Positions 1 through 8,447 of a stretch of DNA of 64,000 nt are shown here, piece by piece. Under the pieces are notes generated by a model. It ran no database searches, had not been told where the DNA came from, and was given only the letters and a program-made list of their open reading frames with translations. How positions within the stretch are numbered: the first letter of the stretch is position 1; each line of letters starts with the position of its first letter. Where the stretch lies: the NCBI GenBank assembly GCA_964606165.1, contig CAZSFQ010000002.1, positions 62,001-126,000 on the forward strand, read 5' to 3'. A program made the position numbers and the translations under genes. This stretch comes from UBA4923 sp964606165 (GTDB lineage: Bacteria > Bacillota > Clostridia > Saccharofermentanales > DTU023).

Positions 1-1
1 C

Positions 2-604
2 GGTGATTTCAGGGAACTGATGGAAATTTTATCCGACCTTCTGGCCAGCTTGCCGGATCTCGATTTGAGCGCGACTGAAATGCTTGGCGAAATCGGCCAG
101 CTGCTTGACAAGGCGGACGGCCTGGTAGAGATGATTGAGACCGCGGGACCCATGATCGGCCAGATCGGAGACCTGATCGATGGCTTGAATGAGCTTCAAA
201 GGGGTTATGCTGAGCTTCACAGCGGCTTGACCCGTTACATCGATGAGGGCGTCGGCGGCTTGGTGACGGGCATTGAAGGCACAGACGCCCAGCTGGGCCT
301 GTCATCGGGCACATCCGAATACATTGGCGGCGTCTCTGCACTGAACGACGGCCTGAATCAGTATTACTCCAGCGGCCTGACCCGGTTCTCGGGCGGCCTG
401 AATCAGCTTGCGTCCGGGGCCGCGCAGATGCGGGACGAGACGGGCGATCTGCGGTCACTTTTCGAAGAGAGCATAGTCGAGAAACTGAAAGAATTCACCA
501 ACGAGGGCTATGAGACGGTTTCCTTCGTATCGGAACGCAACACAGAGGTATCAAGCGTACAGTTCGTCTTCATGACACAGGAGATACCGCCCGCAAGTAA
601 CTAG
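2..604 (+). CDS. C-terminal part of a membrane or efflux protein with Leu/Gly heptad repeats (5' end outside window)
   Basis: The reading frame is open from the first complete codon, so the ATG at 20 is probably internal and the start lies to the left. The visible part has no membrane segment. It is acidic and rich in spaced Leu and Gly, as in the extracellular coil regions of YhgE/Pip-like proteins and of Firmicutes MMPL/RND-type exporters. The tail with 'SFVSERNTEVSSVQFV' resembles the ends of such exporters, which is a recollection of the family and was not checked. It is the last gene of its transcript, because a terminator follows 44 nt after the stop. Family assignment is tentative. Confidence 0.5.
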   Translation, partial: GDFRELMEILSDLLASLPDLDLSATEMLGEIGQLLDKADGLVEMIETAGPMIGQIGDLIDGLNELQRGYAELHSGLTRYIDEGVGGLVTGIEGTDAQLGLSSGTSEYIGGVSALNDGLNQYYSSGLTRFSGGLNQLASGAAQMRDETGDLRSLFEESIVEKLKEFTNEGYETVSFVSERNTEVSSVQFVFMTQEIPPASN

Positions 605-647
605 ACCGGAGCCGGGTGCCGAAAATCTGGCGGATATTCAAACAGAT

Positions 648-681
648 AAAAGGACCGGCGCGTCATGCACCGGTCCTTTTT
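648..681. terminator. Bidirectional rho-independent terminator
   Basis: An inverted repeat AGGACCGG/CCGGTCCT (651-658 and 670-677) with an 11-nt loop is flanked by an A-run on the left and a T-run on the right. It therefore can stop transcription from both sides. It sits between the convergent ends of the heptad-repeat gene and the zinc-ribbon gene. Confidence 0.85.
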
Positions 682-701
682 GGGATCCTGCGAATGGACA
701 A

Positions 702-1409
702 CTATTTGGTCCGTTTCAGAACCGTCACATCGTTATCCTCATCGTAGAGCTTCAAGGTATCTCCCTCCAGCTCATAGCGCATGACGGTTTCCTCCTTCTG
801 GCCGAAGAACTCAACCGTGAGGGTCAGCTTATCGCCTGAGGCCTTGTACTTGGTTTTGATCAGGTTCATCAGCTCGTACATTCCCTTGAGTTCATCGGGA
901 GTGCCCTTGGGCGCTTCGAATGTCAGGGTACCGCCTTTGAAGTTGAAAATGAGGCCTTCTTCGTAATCACTCCAGCCCTCCGTATCCGTGACAACCCATT
1001 TGCCGGCGATGCCGCCTCCGCCGCCTCCGCCGCCGCCGAGAATCAGGACCAGGGCAATGACGATGGCAATGACCACGACGCCGGCGACGATGCCGATGAT
1101 AAGCCCGGTCTTCTTTTTCTTAGGCGCCTGCTGGGGATAAGCATAGCCGGGATGCTGCGGGGGGTAGGCTTGTTGGGGCGGGTAGGGTTGCTGCGGCGGC
1201 GGCGCGTAAGCCTGCTGCGGCGGCGGTGCGTAAGCCTGCTGCGGCGGAGGCGCGTAAGCCTGCTGCGGAGGCGGTGCATAAGCCGGAGGCGGCGGCGCGG
1301 GTGCCTGCTCTTGTGGTTGACTTGTGTCCTGAGCCTTGAGAGGCGTTCCACAGCTTGTGCAGAAGGCCGCATCGTCCGCGTTGGGGGCTCCACAATTGGT
1401 ACAATACAT
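702..1409 (-). CDS. Zinc-ribbon membrane protein with Pro/Gln/Tyr repeats and a lipocalin-like tail
   Basis: The function is not known. The protein begins MYCTNCG and has two CxxC pairs, a zinc-ribbon of the zinc_ribbon_2 type. A long Pro/Gln/Tyr-rich linker follows, then a KKKK stop-transfer signal, one hydrophobic helix ending in a run of nine glycines, and about 90 residues predicted to be beta-rich outside the membrane. The ATG at 1409 is preferred over the one at 1427 because AAGGAGG (plus-strand complement at 1418-1424) lies 8 nt before it. The architecture suggests a cytoplasmic sensor or anchor coupled to an extracellular domain. Such proteins are common in Clostridia and mostly uncharacterised. 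Confidence 0.75.
   Translation of the reverse strand: MYCTNCGAPNADDAAFCTSCGTPLKAQDTSQPQEQAPAPPPPAYAPPPQQAYAPPPQQAYAPPPQQAYAPPPQQPYPPQQAYPPQHPGYAYPQQAPKKKKTGLIIGIVAGVVVIAIVIALVLILGGGGGGGGGIAGKWVVTDTEGWSDYEEGLIFNFKGGTLTFEAPKGTPDELKGMYELMNLIKTKYKASGDKLTLTVEFFGQKEETVMRYELEGDTLKLYDEDNDVTVLKRTK
1188..1283 (-). repeat. Four tandem 24-bp units encoding AYAPPPQQ
   Basis: Inside the zinc-ribbon gene, four consecutive octapeptide units (A-Y-A-P-P-P-Q-Q) are followed by degenerate copies down to about 1131. The near-identical 24-bp units make copy number prone to change by slippage. They form the flexible linker between zinc ribbon and membrane helix. Confidence 0.9.
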
Positions 1410-1553
1410 CTTACTGTCCTCCTTCATGAATGGCAGTGGCTCGCCGTGGAGCCACGGGCTTGCGCGGAGCGGTCAATCCGCACGGGGTGTCTGTTCTATT
1501 GCGGCCGTGTCAGGCATCCCTTGGCACAAAGTCGCGTGCACGGCGATCACAGC

Positions 1554-1964
1554 TTATTTCTCTTTATCGGACAAGAGCTGGCGGATATCTCTTAACAGTT
1601 CAAGTTCAGTTTCCACCGGTTCGGCTTCTGCTTCCTCTGCTTCTTCGAGCTTGTTCCTGCGCGCTTTATTGACTGCTTTCATGACCAGGAAGAGGAAGAA
1701 GGCAACGATCAGAAAGGTGATAATGGACTGGATTAATTGCCCGTATGTGATGGCAACTTCTTCTGAAACACCCTCAACGGCCTGTTTTAAAACGATTTTC
1801 AGATTGGCGAAGTCAATGCCGGCCGTAATAAAACCGATCACCGGCATCAGGATATCATTGACCACACTGTCGACGATGGCTTTGAATGAGAGGCCGACGA
1901 CAAAGCCGATCGCGGCATCCATAACACTGCCGTGGGAGATAAATTCCTTGAATTCTTTCAACAT
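1554..1964 (-). CDS. mscL: Large-conductance mechanosensitive channel MscL
   Basis: MscL forms a homopentameric pore that opens on membrane tension and releases solutes during osmotic downshock. The protein starts MLKEFKEFISHGSVMDAAIG, with the amphipathic N-terminal helix and first membrane helix typical of the family. A second helix (SIITFLIVAFFLFLVMKAV) and a charged C-terminal bundle ending LLRDIRQLL follow. The ATG at 1964 gives the usual length of 136 residues and has an AAGAGGTG site upstream. A longer reading to 2042 would add an untypical Cys-rich extension. It is monocistronic. Confidence 0.95.
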   Translation of the reverse strand: MLKEFKEFISHGSVMDAAIGFVVGLSFKAIVDSVVNDILMPVIGFITAGIDFANLKIVLKQAVEGVSEEVAITYGQLIQSIITFLIVAFFLFLVMKAVNKARRNKLEEAEEAEAEPVETELELLRDIRQLLSDKEK

Positions 1965-2070
1965 TTTTTGACACCTCTTATAAGGATCAGTAGCCGATCC
2001 GTTTTTATTGGGACAAGTATAGCAAAATAAACTGACCGGCAAAGGCGCAAATATTACCGCTATTCATTAT

Positions 2071-2487
2071 TTATAAGCGTGCGTAGGGCCGGATTTCTTC
2101 CGGCAGGTCAGCCGGGTCGTAACTCAGTGCGACCGTAATTTTGCAATCGGCCTGGCGGGCGAGAATTTCAAGGTTTTTCATGAAGACGGACAGCTCGGCG
2201 GGACCGCTCTCTCCGGAAATCTGGAAGATGCAGTCAATGTAGATGTGGGTAATGTCGTAATCTTTGGCGTTCATGCCTGCAAGGAAAGCGATTAACTGGC
2301 CGAAACCGCGGACAGGGTACTCCTTGATATCGATGCGCCGCACGGCGTGCGGGACCAGGTGGTCGCCGAATCCGTATTCAATAAAAATGATGTTAGCGTT
2401 CTGATCAGCCGCTTCGCGCGCCATTTCCTCCAGCATCCGCGGTGTTTTCCCAGATCCTTTTCCCCCGACAATCGCGTCAACGTACAT
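2071..2487 (-). CDS. Small P-loop protein of unknown function
   Basis: A 138-residue protein with a Walker A motif GGKGSGKT at residues 8-15 and a candidate Walker B strand THIYIDCIFQI near residue 85. There are no membrane segments. The fold is probably a compact RecA- or KAP-like NTPase, and the short length leaves no room for a further domain. GGGAGGT lies 6 nt before the ATG. It is alone on its strand, 200 nt from the divergent glutamate-fermentation operon. I recognise no specific family and propose no function. Confidence 0.7.
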   Translation of the reverse strand: MYVDAIVGGKGSGKTPRMLEEMAREAADQNANIIFIEYGFGDHLVPHAVRRIDIKEYPVRGFGQLIAFLAGMNAKDYDITHIYIDCIFQISGESGPAELSVFMKNLEILARQADCKITVALSYDPADLPEEIRPYARL

Positions 2488-2598
2488 GCTTTACCTCCCA
2501 GGTCGTCGATTCTCCGGGCAAGCGGTTATTCAGCCGCCTGCTCTTGTCTTTATCATACGCCATCCGCGTCTCCTTTTGTGGGCTGTTTTTCCTTTTTA

Positions 2599-2660
2599 TG
2601 CAGGATTGACCTGCAGGACCGCGCCGGCGCCTTGCATGTCAGCACAGTTTCAAGTATTGT
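2599..2660 (+). promoter_or_regulatory. Candidate operator and promoter of the glutamate-fermentation operon
   Basis: A perfect dyad TGCAGG-ATTGA-CCTGCA occupies 2599-2615. It is followed by a possible promoter, TTGCAT (2632-2637), 17 bp, TATTGT (2655-2660), which would start transcription about 25 nt before the first gene. The dyad is a plausible site for the GntR regulator encoded in the operon. No experiment or second copy supports this. Confidence 0.4.
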
Positions 2661-2691
2661 GTAAGCACAGCAGAAAGAGGGGGCTGGAAAG

Positions 2692-3537
2692 ATGGCCATA
2701 CGCGAGTTTCATACCGACCTTTTACGCGACGCGGTCGAGAAAATGTGCGGGCCCGCGGCCTGCGACATGCCCCTGGATGTCAGCGGGGCCATGGAAAGAG
2801 CTTCCCGGCTTGAGGACGGGGTCAATGCCCGGTCTGTCTTGTCGGAGCTGCTGGAAAATTATGCCATTGCGGCTGCTGAGCGGATTCCTGTCTGCCAGGA
2901 CACCGGCATGGTGGTTGTTTTTCTGGACGTCGGCCGCGACGTCCATTTTCTTGGAGATCCATACGAAGCCATTGATGAGGGCGTGCGGAGGGGCTACAAA
3001 AAGGCCACGCTCCGGATGTCAATTGTGGGTGACCCCTTGCGGCGCGTCAACACGGGTGACAACACGCCAGCCCTGGTGACCACCCGGCTGGTGCCGGGCG
3101 ACCGGGTCACCGTGACCTTTCTTGCCAAGGGCTTCGGGAGCGAGAACATGAGCCGTCTGGCCATGCTCCGGCCCGCTGACGGCATGGAGGGTGTCCGGAG
3201 ATTCGTCATTGACACGGCTGCCCGGGCAGGTCCCAATGCCTGTCCCCCCCTGGTCATAGGAGTCGGTATCGGAGGCAGCTTCGACCAGGTGGCCCTGGCC
3301 GCCAAGCGGGCGCTTTCACGGGACACGGGCCAGCCCCATCCGGATCCTTTTTATGCTGAATTCGAGCGGTCTCTGCTGGAGGAGATTAACCGGTCGGGTG
3401 TCGGTCCCCAGGGGCTGGGCGGGCGCACGACGGCGCTTTCTGTCGCCATTGAGGCGCTTCCGACCCATATTGCCGCCCTGCCGGTCGCCTGCAACATCAA
3501 CTGCCACGTGGCCCGGCACATGAGGGAGGTGCTGTAA
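2692..3537 (+). CDS. Class I hydratase alpha subunit, probably mesaconate hydratase (2-methylmalate dehydratase)
   Basis: It is homologous to the N-terminal catalytic half of class I fumarases and to TtdA-type tartrate dehydratase. These are oxygen-sensitive [4Fe-4S] hydro-lyases. The three expected cluster cysteines are visible: Cys68 in VCQDTG, Cys184 in NACPP and Cys271 in NINCH. Sequence alone would allow fumarase or tartrate dehydratase. The operon, which has methylaspartate ammonia-lyase (makes mesaconate) and citramalate lyase (uses citramalate), points to hydration of mesaconate to (S)-citramalate. The stop codon overlaps the start of the beta subunit (TAATG), so the two are translationally coupled. 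At 281 residues it is full length for the family. Confidence 0.85.
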   Translation: MAIREFHTDLLRDAVEKMCGPAACDMPLDVSGAMERASRLEDGVNARSVLSELLENYAIAAAERIPVCQDTGMVVVFLDVGRDVHFLGDPYEAIDEGVRRGYKKATLRMSIVGDPLRRVNTGDNTPALVTTRLVPGDRVTVTFLAKGFGSENMSRLAMLRPADGMEGVRRFVIDTAARAGPNACPPLVIGVGIGGSFDQVALAAKRALSRDTGQPHPDPFYAEFERSLLEEINRSGVGPQGLGGRTTALSVAIEALPTHIAALPVACNINCHVARHMREVL

Positions 3538-4118
3538 TGGCAAAAAGAGAGTTCATCCAGGTCCAGGCCCCCCTCGATCAAGGGGCGGCGCGGAGCTTGC
3601 GCTCGGGCGACCGGGTCCTGCTGTCGGGGACTGTCTACACCCTGCGCGATGCCGGCCATCAACGTCTGCTTGAGCTTATGGAGCAGGGTCACAAGCCCCC
3701 TTTTCCGCTCGAGAATGCAGTCATCTACTATGTGGGACCGTCACCGGCGGCAGGGGGACGGGCCATTGGCTCAGCCGGGCCCACGACCTCGTCCCGCATG
3801 GATCCCTATACGCCCTTTCTTATTCAACGTGGCCTGCGGGGCATGATCGGCAAAGGCTGCCGGGATCTTCAGGTCATCCAGGCCATGAAAGAATACGGGG
3901 CCGTTTATTTTGCCGCCACAGGAGGCGCGGGGGCGCTTTTATCCAAAAGTATTGTCAAGGCGGAGCTGCTGGCCTGGGAGGAACTGGGAACGGAAGCCCT
4001 CCGAAGACTGACTGTCCGGGATATGCCCCTGACTGTCATCATCGACAGCCAGGGCCGCAATCTTTATGAGGACGGCCCCCGGGATTGGCGCCGCCAACAC
4101 GGCTACCCCAATGACTGA
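3537..4118 (+). CDS. Class I hydratase beta subunit, probably mesaconate hydratase
   Basis: It matches the C-terminal half of class I fumarases (TtdB/FumB-C type), the swivelling domain that completes the active site with the alpha subunit. Recognisable stretches are SGTVYTLRDAGHQRL near residue 30, VGPSPA near residue 66, and the conserved SAGPTTSSRMDPYTP segment followed by MIGKGCRD. The length of 193 residues is normal. Its start overlaps the alpha stop by one base and its stop overlaps the regulator start, so the three are tightly coupled. The substrate is inferred from the operon and not from residues. Confidence 0.85.
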   Translation: MAKREFIQVQAPLDQGAARSLRSGDRVLLSGTVYTLRDAGHQRLLELMEQGHKPPFPLENAVIYYVGPSPAAGGRAIGSAGPTTSSRMDPYTPFLIQRGLRGMIGKGCRDLQVIQAMKEYGAVYFAATGGAGALLSKSIVKAELLAWEELGTEALRRLTVRDMPLTVIIDSQGRNLYEDGPRDWRRQHGYPND

Positions 4119-5100
4119 CCAAAGAGAAGAAGGCGCCTTGCTGTACCGGCGGCTGCTTGAGCAGATCCGCGGGGAAATTCTTTCAGGTGAGCGCCAGCCG
4201 GGCGACCAGCTGCCATCCATCCGTGATTCGGCAACTGCTTATGGGGTCTCAACGGGTACGGTGCGCCACGTCTACAGCCTGCTCGCGCGGGACGGCCTGA
4301 TCAAGATGCAAAAGGGAAGAGGAACCTTCGTCGCGGAAGCCGGGCGGGAGCTTGATCCCGCGGGCCGCAAGGAAAGGGCCCTTATGGCCATCGACGGTGT
4401 CATACAGGCGCTTTCGGAACTGGGATTTTCAACACGTGAAATTGAGATTTTCTTTGAGCTGCGCCTGCGGCAGAAAGAAGACGCGACGCGGCCCCTGCGC
4501 CTGGCTATTGTCGCGGCGACACCGGAGGAGCGGTCCATCATCAGCAGGTCTCTCATGCATGTCAGCCAGGCCCGGATCGACCGCATACCCTTGAGCGATC
4601 TTGCAGGCCAGCCGCAAAGGCTGGCAAGCGGCTTTGATCTTCTGGTCGCGCCCGCCAGGCTGGCCCCGGAGCTTGAGACACTTGGCGCGCCGGTCCCGGT
4701 CATGCCGGTCGCCATTACCATCAGCCGGGACACGCTTCTGGCCTGCCGGAGCATACCCCGCAAGTCCCAAGTCGGGGTGCTGACTGTCAGCAGGGATTTT
4801 TCTGCCATTCTGAAACAGGAATGCGGCCAGGTCCTGGCGCCGGACGCACCCCTTGAATTCGGTTTATTCGGAGACCTGGAAAGAACGCGCCTTTTCATCG
4901 AATGCCATGAAGTGATTATCCTGTCGCCTGACTATGCCAACCTGGTGGGGACAGAGGAGGCGGCGCTTCTTCGAGGAGAGCTTGTGGTGAATAAAACCTT
5001 GGTCCGTACCGTTTTCGACTGCGATCAGGGATCGCTTTTGTATGTAAACCATGCCATTGAAAAGAAGTATCGGGAATTGCGTGAATTCCTGCTCGGCTGA
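4111..5100 (+). CDS. GntR-family transcriptional regulator with an unusual effector domain
   Basis: Residues 10-80 form a GntR winged helix: LLYRRLLEQIRGEILSGE, then PGDQLPSIRDSA, VSTGTVRHVYSLL and the wing KGRGTFVAE. The remaining 240 residues do not show obvious UTRA or FCD motifs. They read as alternating helix and strand (RLAIVAATPEERSI, FDLLVAPA, VGVLTVSRDF, HEVIILSPDY), a Rossmann or periplasmic-binding-like pattern. The ATG at 4111 overlaps the preceding stop by 8 nt. An alternative at 4066 lies deeper inside that gene and has no better ribosome site. Its place inside the operon suggests control of that operon, with a pathway intermediate as the possible ligand (inferred). Confidence 0.8.
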   Translation: MTDQREEGALLYRRLLEQIRGEILSGERQPGDQLPSIRDSATAYGVSTGTVRHVYSLLARDGLIKMQKGRGTFVAEAGRELDPAGRKERALMAIDGVIQALSELGFSTREIEIFFELRLRQKEDATRPLRLAIVAATPEERSIISRSLMHVSQARIDRIPLSDLAGQPQRLASGFDLLVAPARLAPELETLGAPVPVMPVAITISRDTLLACRSIPRKSQVGVLTVSRDFSAILKQECGQVLAPDAPLEFGLFGDLERTRLFIECHEVIILSPDYANLVGTEEAALLRGELVVNKTLVRTVFDCDQGSLLYVNHAIEKKYRELREFLLG

Positions 5101-5132
5101 CGGGCAGGCTATTCCAGGGGAGGATACAGGAT

Positions 5133-5555
5133 ATGGAGCAGAGGAAGGATAAGAAGCTGGTCATCGGCGTCATTGGAGCCGATGTTCACGCGGTCGGAAT
5201 CAGGATCCTCGAATTCGCCTTTCGGGAAGCCGGCTACCAGGTTACCAACCTGGGTGTCATGGTCTCACAGGAAGAATTTATTGGAGCAGCCCTCGAAACG
5301 GGGGCTGACGCCATCGTTGTCTCATCGCTTTACGGCCACGGCGAGCTCGACTGCCGCGGCCTGCGGGACAAATGCGAGGAAGCCGGCCTGGGCGGGATCC
5401 TTCTTTATGTAGGCGGCAATATCGTAGTCGGCAAACAGGATTTCAGCCATGTCGAAAAGCGCTTTCACGCCATGGGATTCGACCGTGTCTTCCCCCCCGG
5501 CACCTCTCCCGAGGAAGCCATTGAATGGCTGGATAAGGATCTGGGAGTGCAATAG
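5133..5555 (+). CDS. glmS: Glutamate (methylaspartate) mutase sigma subunit, B12-binding
   Basis: This is the small cobalamin-binding subunit of adenosylcobalamin-dependent glutamate mutase, which rearranges L-glutamate to (2S,3S)-3-methylaspartate. The family's DxHxxG motif appears as DVHAVG at residues 18-23, where the His replaces the lower cobalt ligand. The companions SSLYGHGE near residue 68 and VGGNIVVG near residue 99 are also present. At 140 residues it is normal for GlmS/MutS. Its mutase partner GlmE and the reactivating factor GlmL follow. The symbol is shared in databases with an unrelated glucosamine-6-phosphate synthase. Confidence 0.95.
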   Translation: MEQRKDKKLVIGVIGADVHAVGIRILEFAFREAGYQVTNLGVMVSQEEFIGAALETGADAIVVSSLYGHGELDCRGLRDKCEEAGLGGILLYVGGNIVVGKQDFSHVEKRFHAMGFDRVFPPGTSPEEAIEWLDKDLGVQ

Positions 5556-5556
5556 G

Positions 5557-6966
5557 ATGCGGCCGGTTCTCCTGATCGATTTTGGCAGCACCTACACCAA
5601 AGTGACTGCCGTTGACCTTGACCAGGAACTTGTCCTGGGCAGCTCGCGCGCCTGCACGACATCGGCTGATGACATCATGATTGGACTTGAGCAGGCCCTC
5701 GCCTTTTTGAAAGAAGAAACCGGGGATCTGGACTTCCGGATGCGGCTTGCCTGTTCGTCGGCGGCAGGCGGCCTCCGCATGATGGTCTCGGGACTTGTCC
5801 CGGAATTGACAGCCGAAGCGGCCCGCCTGGCTGCCCTTGGCGCCGGCGCCAAAATCTGCCGCCTTTTCAGCCACCAAATAAGCCGCCGTGACCTGGCCCT
5901 GATCGAGGCCTGCCCCCCCGACATTTTTCTTCTGACCGGAGGGACGGACGGCGGCAACAGTTCCTGCATTACAGGCAACGCCGCCAAACTCGCCTCCCTG
6001 TCTGTCCGTTTTCCCGTCATATACGCCGGCAACCGGAGCGCGCTCGACGATTGCGAACAAGTCCTTGCCGACTTTCCGCTTACCGTCTGTCCCAATGTCA
6101 TGCCCCGCTTTGGCGAGCTCAATATCGAACCGGTTCAAAAGGAAATACGCGCCCTCTTTTTATCGCGGATTGTGTCCGCCAGGGGCTTGACCCGGACCAG
6201 GGAGCTTTTGTCGGGCATCCTGATGCCAACACCTTCGGCCATCCTGTCCGCCGTCAAACTCCTGGCTGACGGGACAGGCGATGAGCCCGGTCTCGGCGAT
6301 CTGATGACCATTGATGTCGGCGGCGCGACCACCGACGTCTATTCGGTCGGGCAAGGGGAACCGGACGATTCGCGGATCGTTTTCAAGGGCTTGGAAGAGC
6401 CTTACGCCAAACGGACCGTCGAAGGGGACATTGGGGTCCGGCACAGCATCCAGGGGATCGTGGAGGCGGCGGGTGTGGAGTGGATCGCCAGCCAGGCTGA
6501 TCTTGCGGCCGATCAAGTCAGGGACCTGGTCAGGGAATTTGAGGCTGATTCTTCCATGATCCCGTCAGGGAACGGCCGGCTGCGCAGCTTGGATGATGCC
6601 CTGGCCGCGGCAGCCCTCGACCTGGCGTCCAGGCGCCACGCGGGAACCCTCAGCCAGGTCTTTACGCCCATGGGGATCGCTTTTTTGCAGACCGGCAAGA
6701 ACCTGAGGCGGATGGAGCGGGTCATCCTGACCGGCGGCTCCCTCATTTACTCGGCTGACCCGCTGGCCATTGCCCGGCAGGCGCTCTACAGTGATCTGCA
6801 TCCGGAATCGCTTCGGCCTTACCGGGCCGAGGTGCTTCTGGATCAAACTTATATTTTGTCGGCCATGGGCGTTCTGGCAGAAAGCGAGCCGGACATCGCC
6901 CTGCGGATTATGAAGCATGAATTGAAAGTTCTCGGCCGCATTGGCCATGCCAGGCATGGGGATTAA
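5557..6966 (+). CDS. glmL: Glutamate mutase accessory/reactivating protein GlmL (MutL)
   Basis: It is an ASKHA-fold ATPase. Phosphate-1 motif LIDFGSTYTKV lies at residues 5-15, the phosphate-2 motif is TIDVGGATTDVYSV, and the adenosine motif is VILTGGSLIYS. In this family the gene sits between the two mutase subunits and is thought to repair or reactivate the B12 enzyme, in analogy to diol dehydratase reactivases. The ATG at 5557 follows the glmS stop by one base and is preceded by GGGAG. An upstream ATG in the same frame would overlap glmS by 107 nt and add an unrelated tail. At 469 residues it is full length. Confidence 0.92.
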   Translation: MRPVLLIDFGSTYTKVTAVDLDQELVLGSSRACTTSADDIMIGLEQALAFLKEETGDLDFRMRLACSSAAGGLRMMVSGLVPELTAEAARLAALGAGAKICRLFSHQISRRDLALIEACPPDIFLLTGGTDGGNSSCITGNAAKLASLSVRFPVIYAGNRSALDDCEQVLADFPLTVCPNVMPRFGELNIEPVQKEIRALFLSRIVSARGLTRTRELLSGILMPTPSAILSAVKLLADGTGDEPGLGDLMTIDVGGATTDVYSVGQGEPDDSRIVFKGLEEPYAKRTVEGDIGVRHSIQGIVEAAGVEWIASQADLAADQVRDLVREFEADSSMIPSGNGRLRSLDDALAAAALDLASRRHAGTLSQVFTPMGIAFLQTGKNLRRMERVILTGGSLIYSADPLAIARQALYSDLHPESLRPYRAEVLLDQTYILSAMGVLAESEPDIALRIMKHELKVLGRIGHARHGD

Positions 6967-6981
6967 GATCAGGAGATAAGT

Positions 6982-8436
6982 ATGGAAGAGCTGAAAAACA
7001 AAAAGTGGACACGCGATCAGCTGGAAAGTGCGCGCAGGGAAGTTCTGACCCAGTGGCCGACCGGCAAGGATGTCAATCTCGAGGAGGCCTTCGACTACCA
7101 TCACAAGCTTCCCGGCCATAAGATCTTCAGCCGCAAGCTCAATAAGGCGCAGGAAGAGGGCAAGACCCTGATCCAGCCCAGGGCAGGGGTTCCGCTCATT
7201 CAGGACATGATCCAGTTATTGACCTACCTGCAGGATGTAGGGGAGGCCGATCTGCTTCCGACCACCATTGACAGCTATACCCGGCAGAATCGCTACCAGG
7301 AGGCGGAGGTTGGGATCGCGGAATCGACACGGACACAAAAAGCCATGCTGAACGGATTTCCGGCAGTCAATCACGGAGTCAATGGCTGCCGCCAGCTGAT
7401 TGACGCGCTCGACACCCCCTTGCAGATCCGGCACGGCACGCCGGATGCCAGGCTCCTGACGGAGATCGCTTACGCAGGCGGTTACACCAGCTTTGAAGGA
7501 GGGGGGATTTCCTACAACATTCCCTACGCAAAAAATGTTCCGCTTGAGACGACCATCCGGGACTGGCAGTACGTCGACCGGCTGACGGGCTTTTATGAGG
7601 AGGCGGGCTGCCCTATCAACCGCGAACCCTACGGCCCCCTGACCGGTACCCTGGTCCCGCCCTTTATCTCCCACAGCGTCGCCATCATTGAAAGCCTGCT
7701 GGCGGCCGAGCAGGGCGTAAAAAATATTACGGTCGGTTACGGCCAATGCGGCAACCTGGTCCAGGACGTCGCGGCCGTCCAGGTATTGCAGAGCCTGACT
7801 GACGAATACCTGCGCAAGTTCGGCTACGGCGATGTCAAGGTGACCACGGTCCTGCACCAGTGGATGGGCGGATTCCCCCATGAGGAGTCCAAGGCCTACG
7901 CCGTCATCTCCTGGGGGAGCGCGGTGGCCGCCCTGTCGCACGCCACCAAGGTTATCGTCAAGACCCCCCACGAAGCCGTCGGTGTCCCGACCCGGGAAGC
8001 CAACGCGGCGGGTATGCTTTGCACGCACCAGATGATCAATATGCTGGGGGAGCAGAGCCTTAACACCTACAGTCTCAAGGATGAGAAGGTTATAATCGCT
8101 TCGGAGACCCGCTGTGTCCTGGACCGCTGCCTGGAGCTGGGCAAGGGCGATATGGCCCAGGGCGCCATCCTGGCCATCCGGTCGGGTGTCCTCGACATTC
8201 CCTTCGCGCCCAGCCGCTACAACGCCGGCAAGATGCTGCCGGCCCGCGACAATGACGGGGCCATCCGGCTTTTCCATGTCGGCAACATCCCGCTTACACC
8301 CGAGCTGATCGACCTGCATCGGGAGAAGATGGAGGAGCGGGCCAAATACGAAAACCGCCAGGCATCCTTCCAGATGGTCATTGACGACGTGTACGCCATC
8401 AGCAAGGGGAGGCTGGTGGGCCGGCCGAAAGAATAG
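6982..8436 (+). CDS. glmE: Glutamate (methylaspartate) mutase epsilon subunit
   Basis: This is the TIM-barrel subunit that binds glutamate and adenosylcobalamin at the interface with GlmS. Features in line with the family are the N-terminal LIQPRAGVPLIQDMIQLL segment, NGFPAVNHGV, the glycine-rich GGYTSFEGGGISYNIPY stretch, and VGYGQCGNLVQDVAA. At 484 residues it matches characterised GlmE/MutE proteins. It starts 15 nt after GlmL with an AGGAGA site and is followed 11 nt later by the ammonia-lyase that uses its product. Confidence 0.95.
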   Translation: MEELKNKKWTRDQLESARREVLTQWPTGKDVNLEEAFDYHHKLPGHKIFSRKLNKAQEEGKTLIQPRAGVPLIQDMIQLLTYLQDVGEADLLPTTIDSYTRQNRYQEAEVGIAESTRTQKAMLNGFPAVNHGVNGCRQLIDALDTPLQIRHGTPDARLLTEIAYAGGYTSFEGGGISYNIPYAKNVPLETTIRDWQYVDRLTGFYEEAGCPINREPYGPLTGTLVPPFISHSVAIIESLLAAEQGVKNITVGYGQCGNLVQDVAAVQVLQSLTDEYLRKFGYGDVKVTTVLHQWMGGFPHEESKAYAVISWGSAVAALSHATKVIVKTPHEAVGVPTREANAAGMLCTHQMINMLGEQSLNTYSLKDEKVIIASETRCVLDRCLELGKGDMAQGAILAIRSGVLDIPFAPSRYNAGKMLPARDNDGAIRLFHVGNIPLTPELIDLHREKMEERAKYENRQASFQMVIDDVYAISKGRLVGRPKE

Positions 8437-8447
8437 GGGAGAAAGCA

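Noticed and set aside
1131..1283. Tandem 24-bp repeats considered as a CRISPR or other DNA repeat array
   Set aside because: They are in frame within a gene, contiguous without spacers, and encode a Pro-rich linker.
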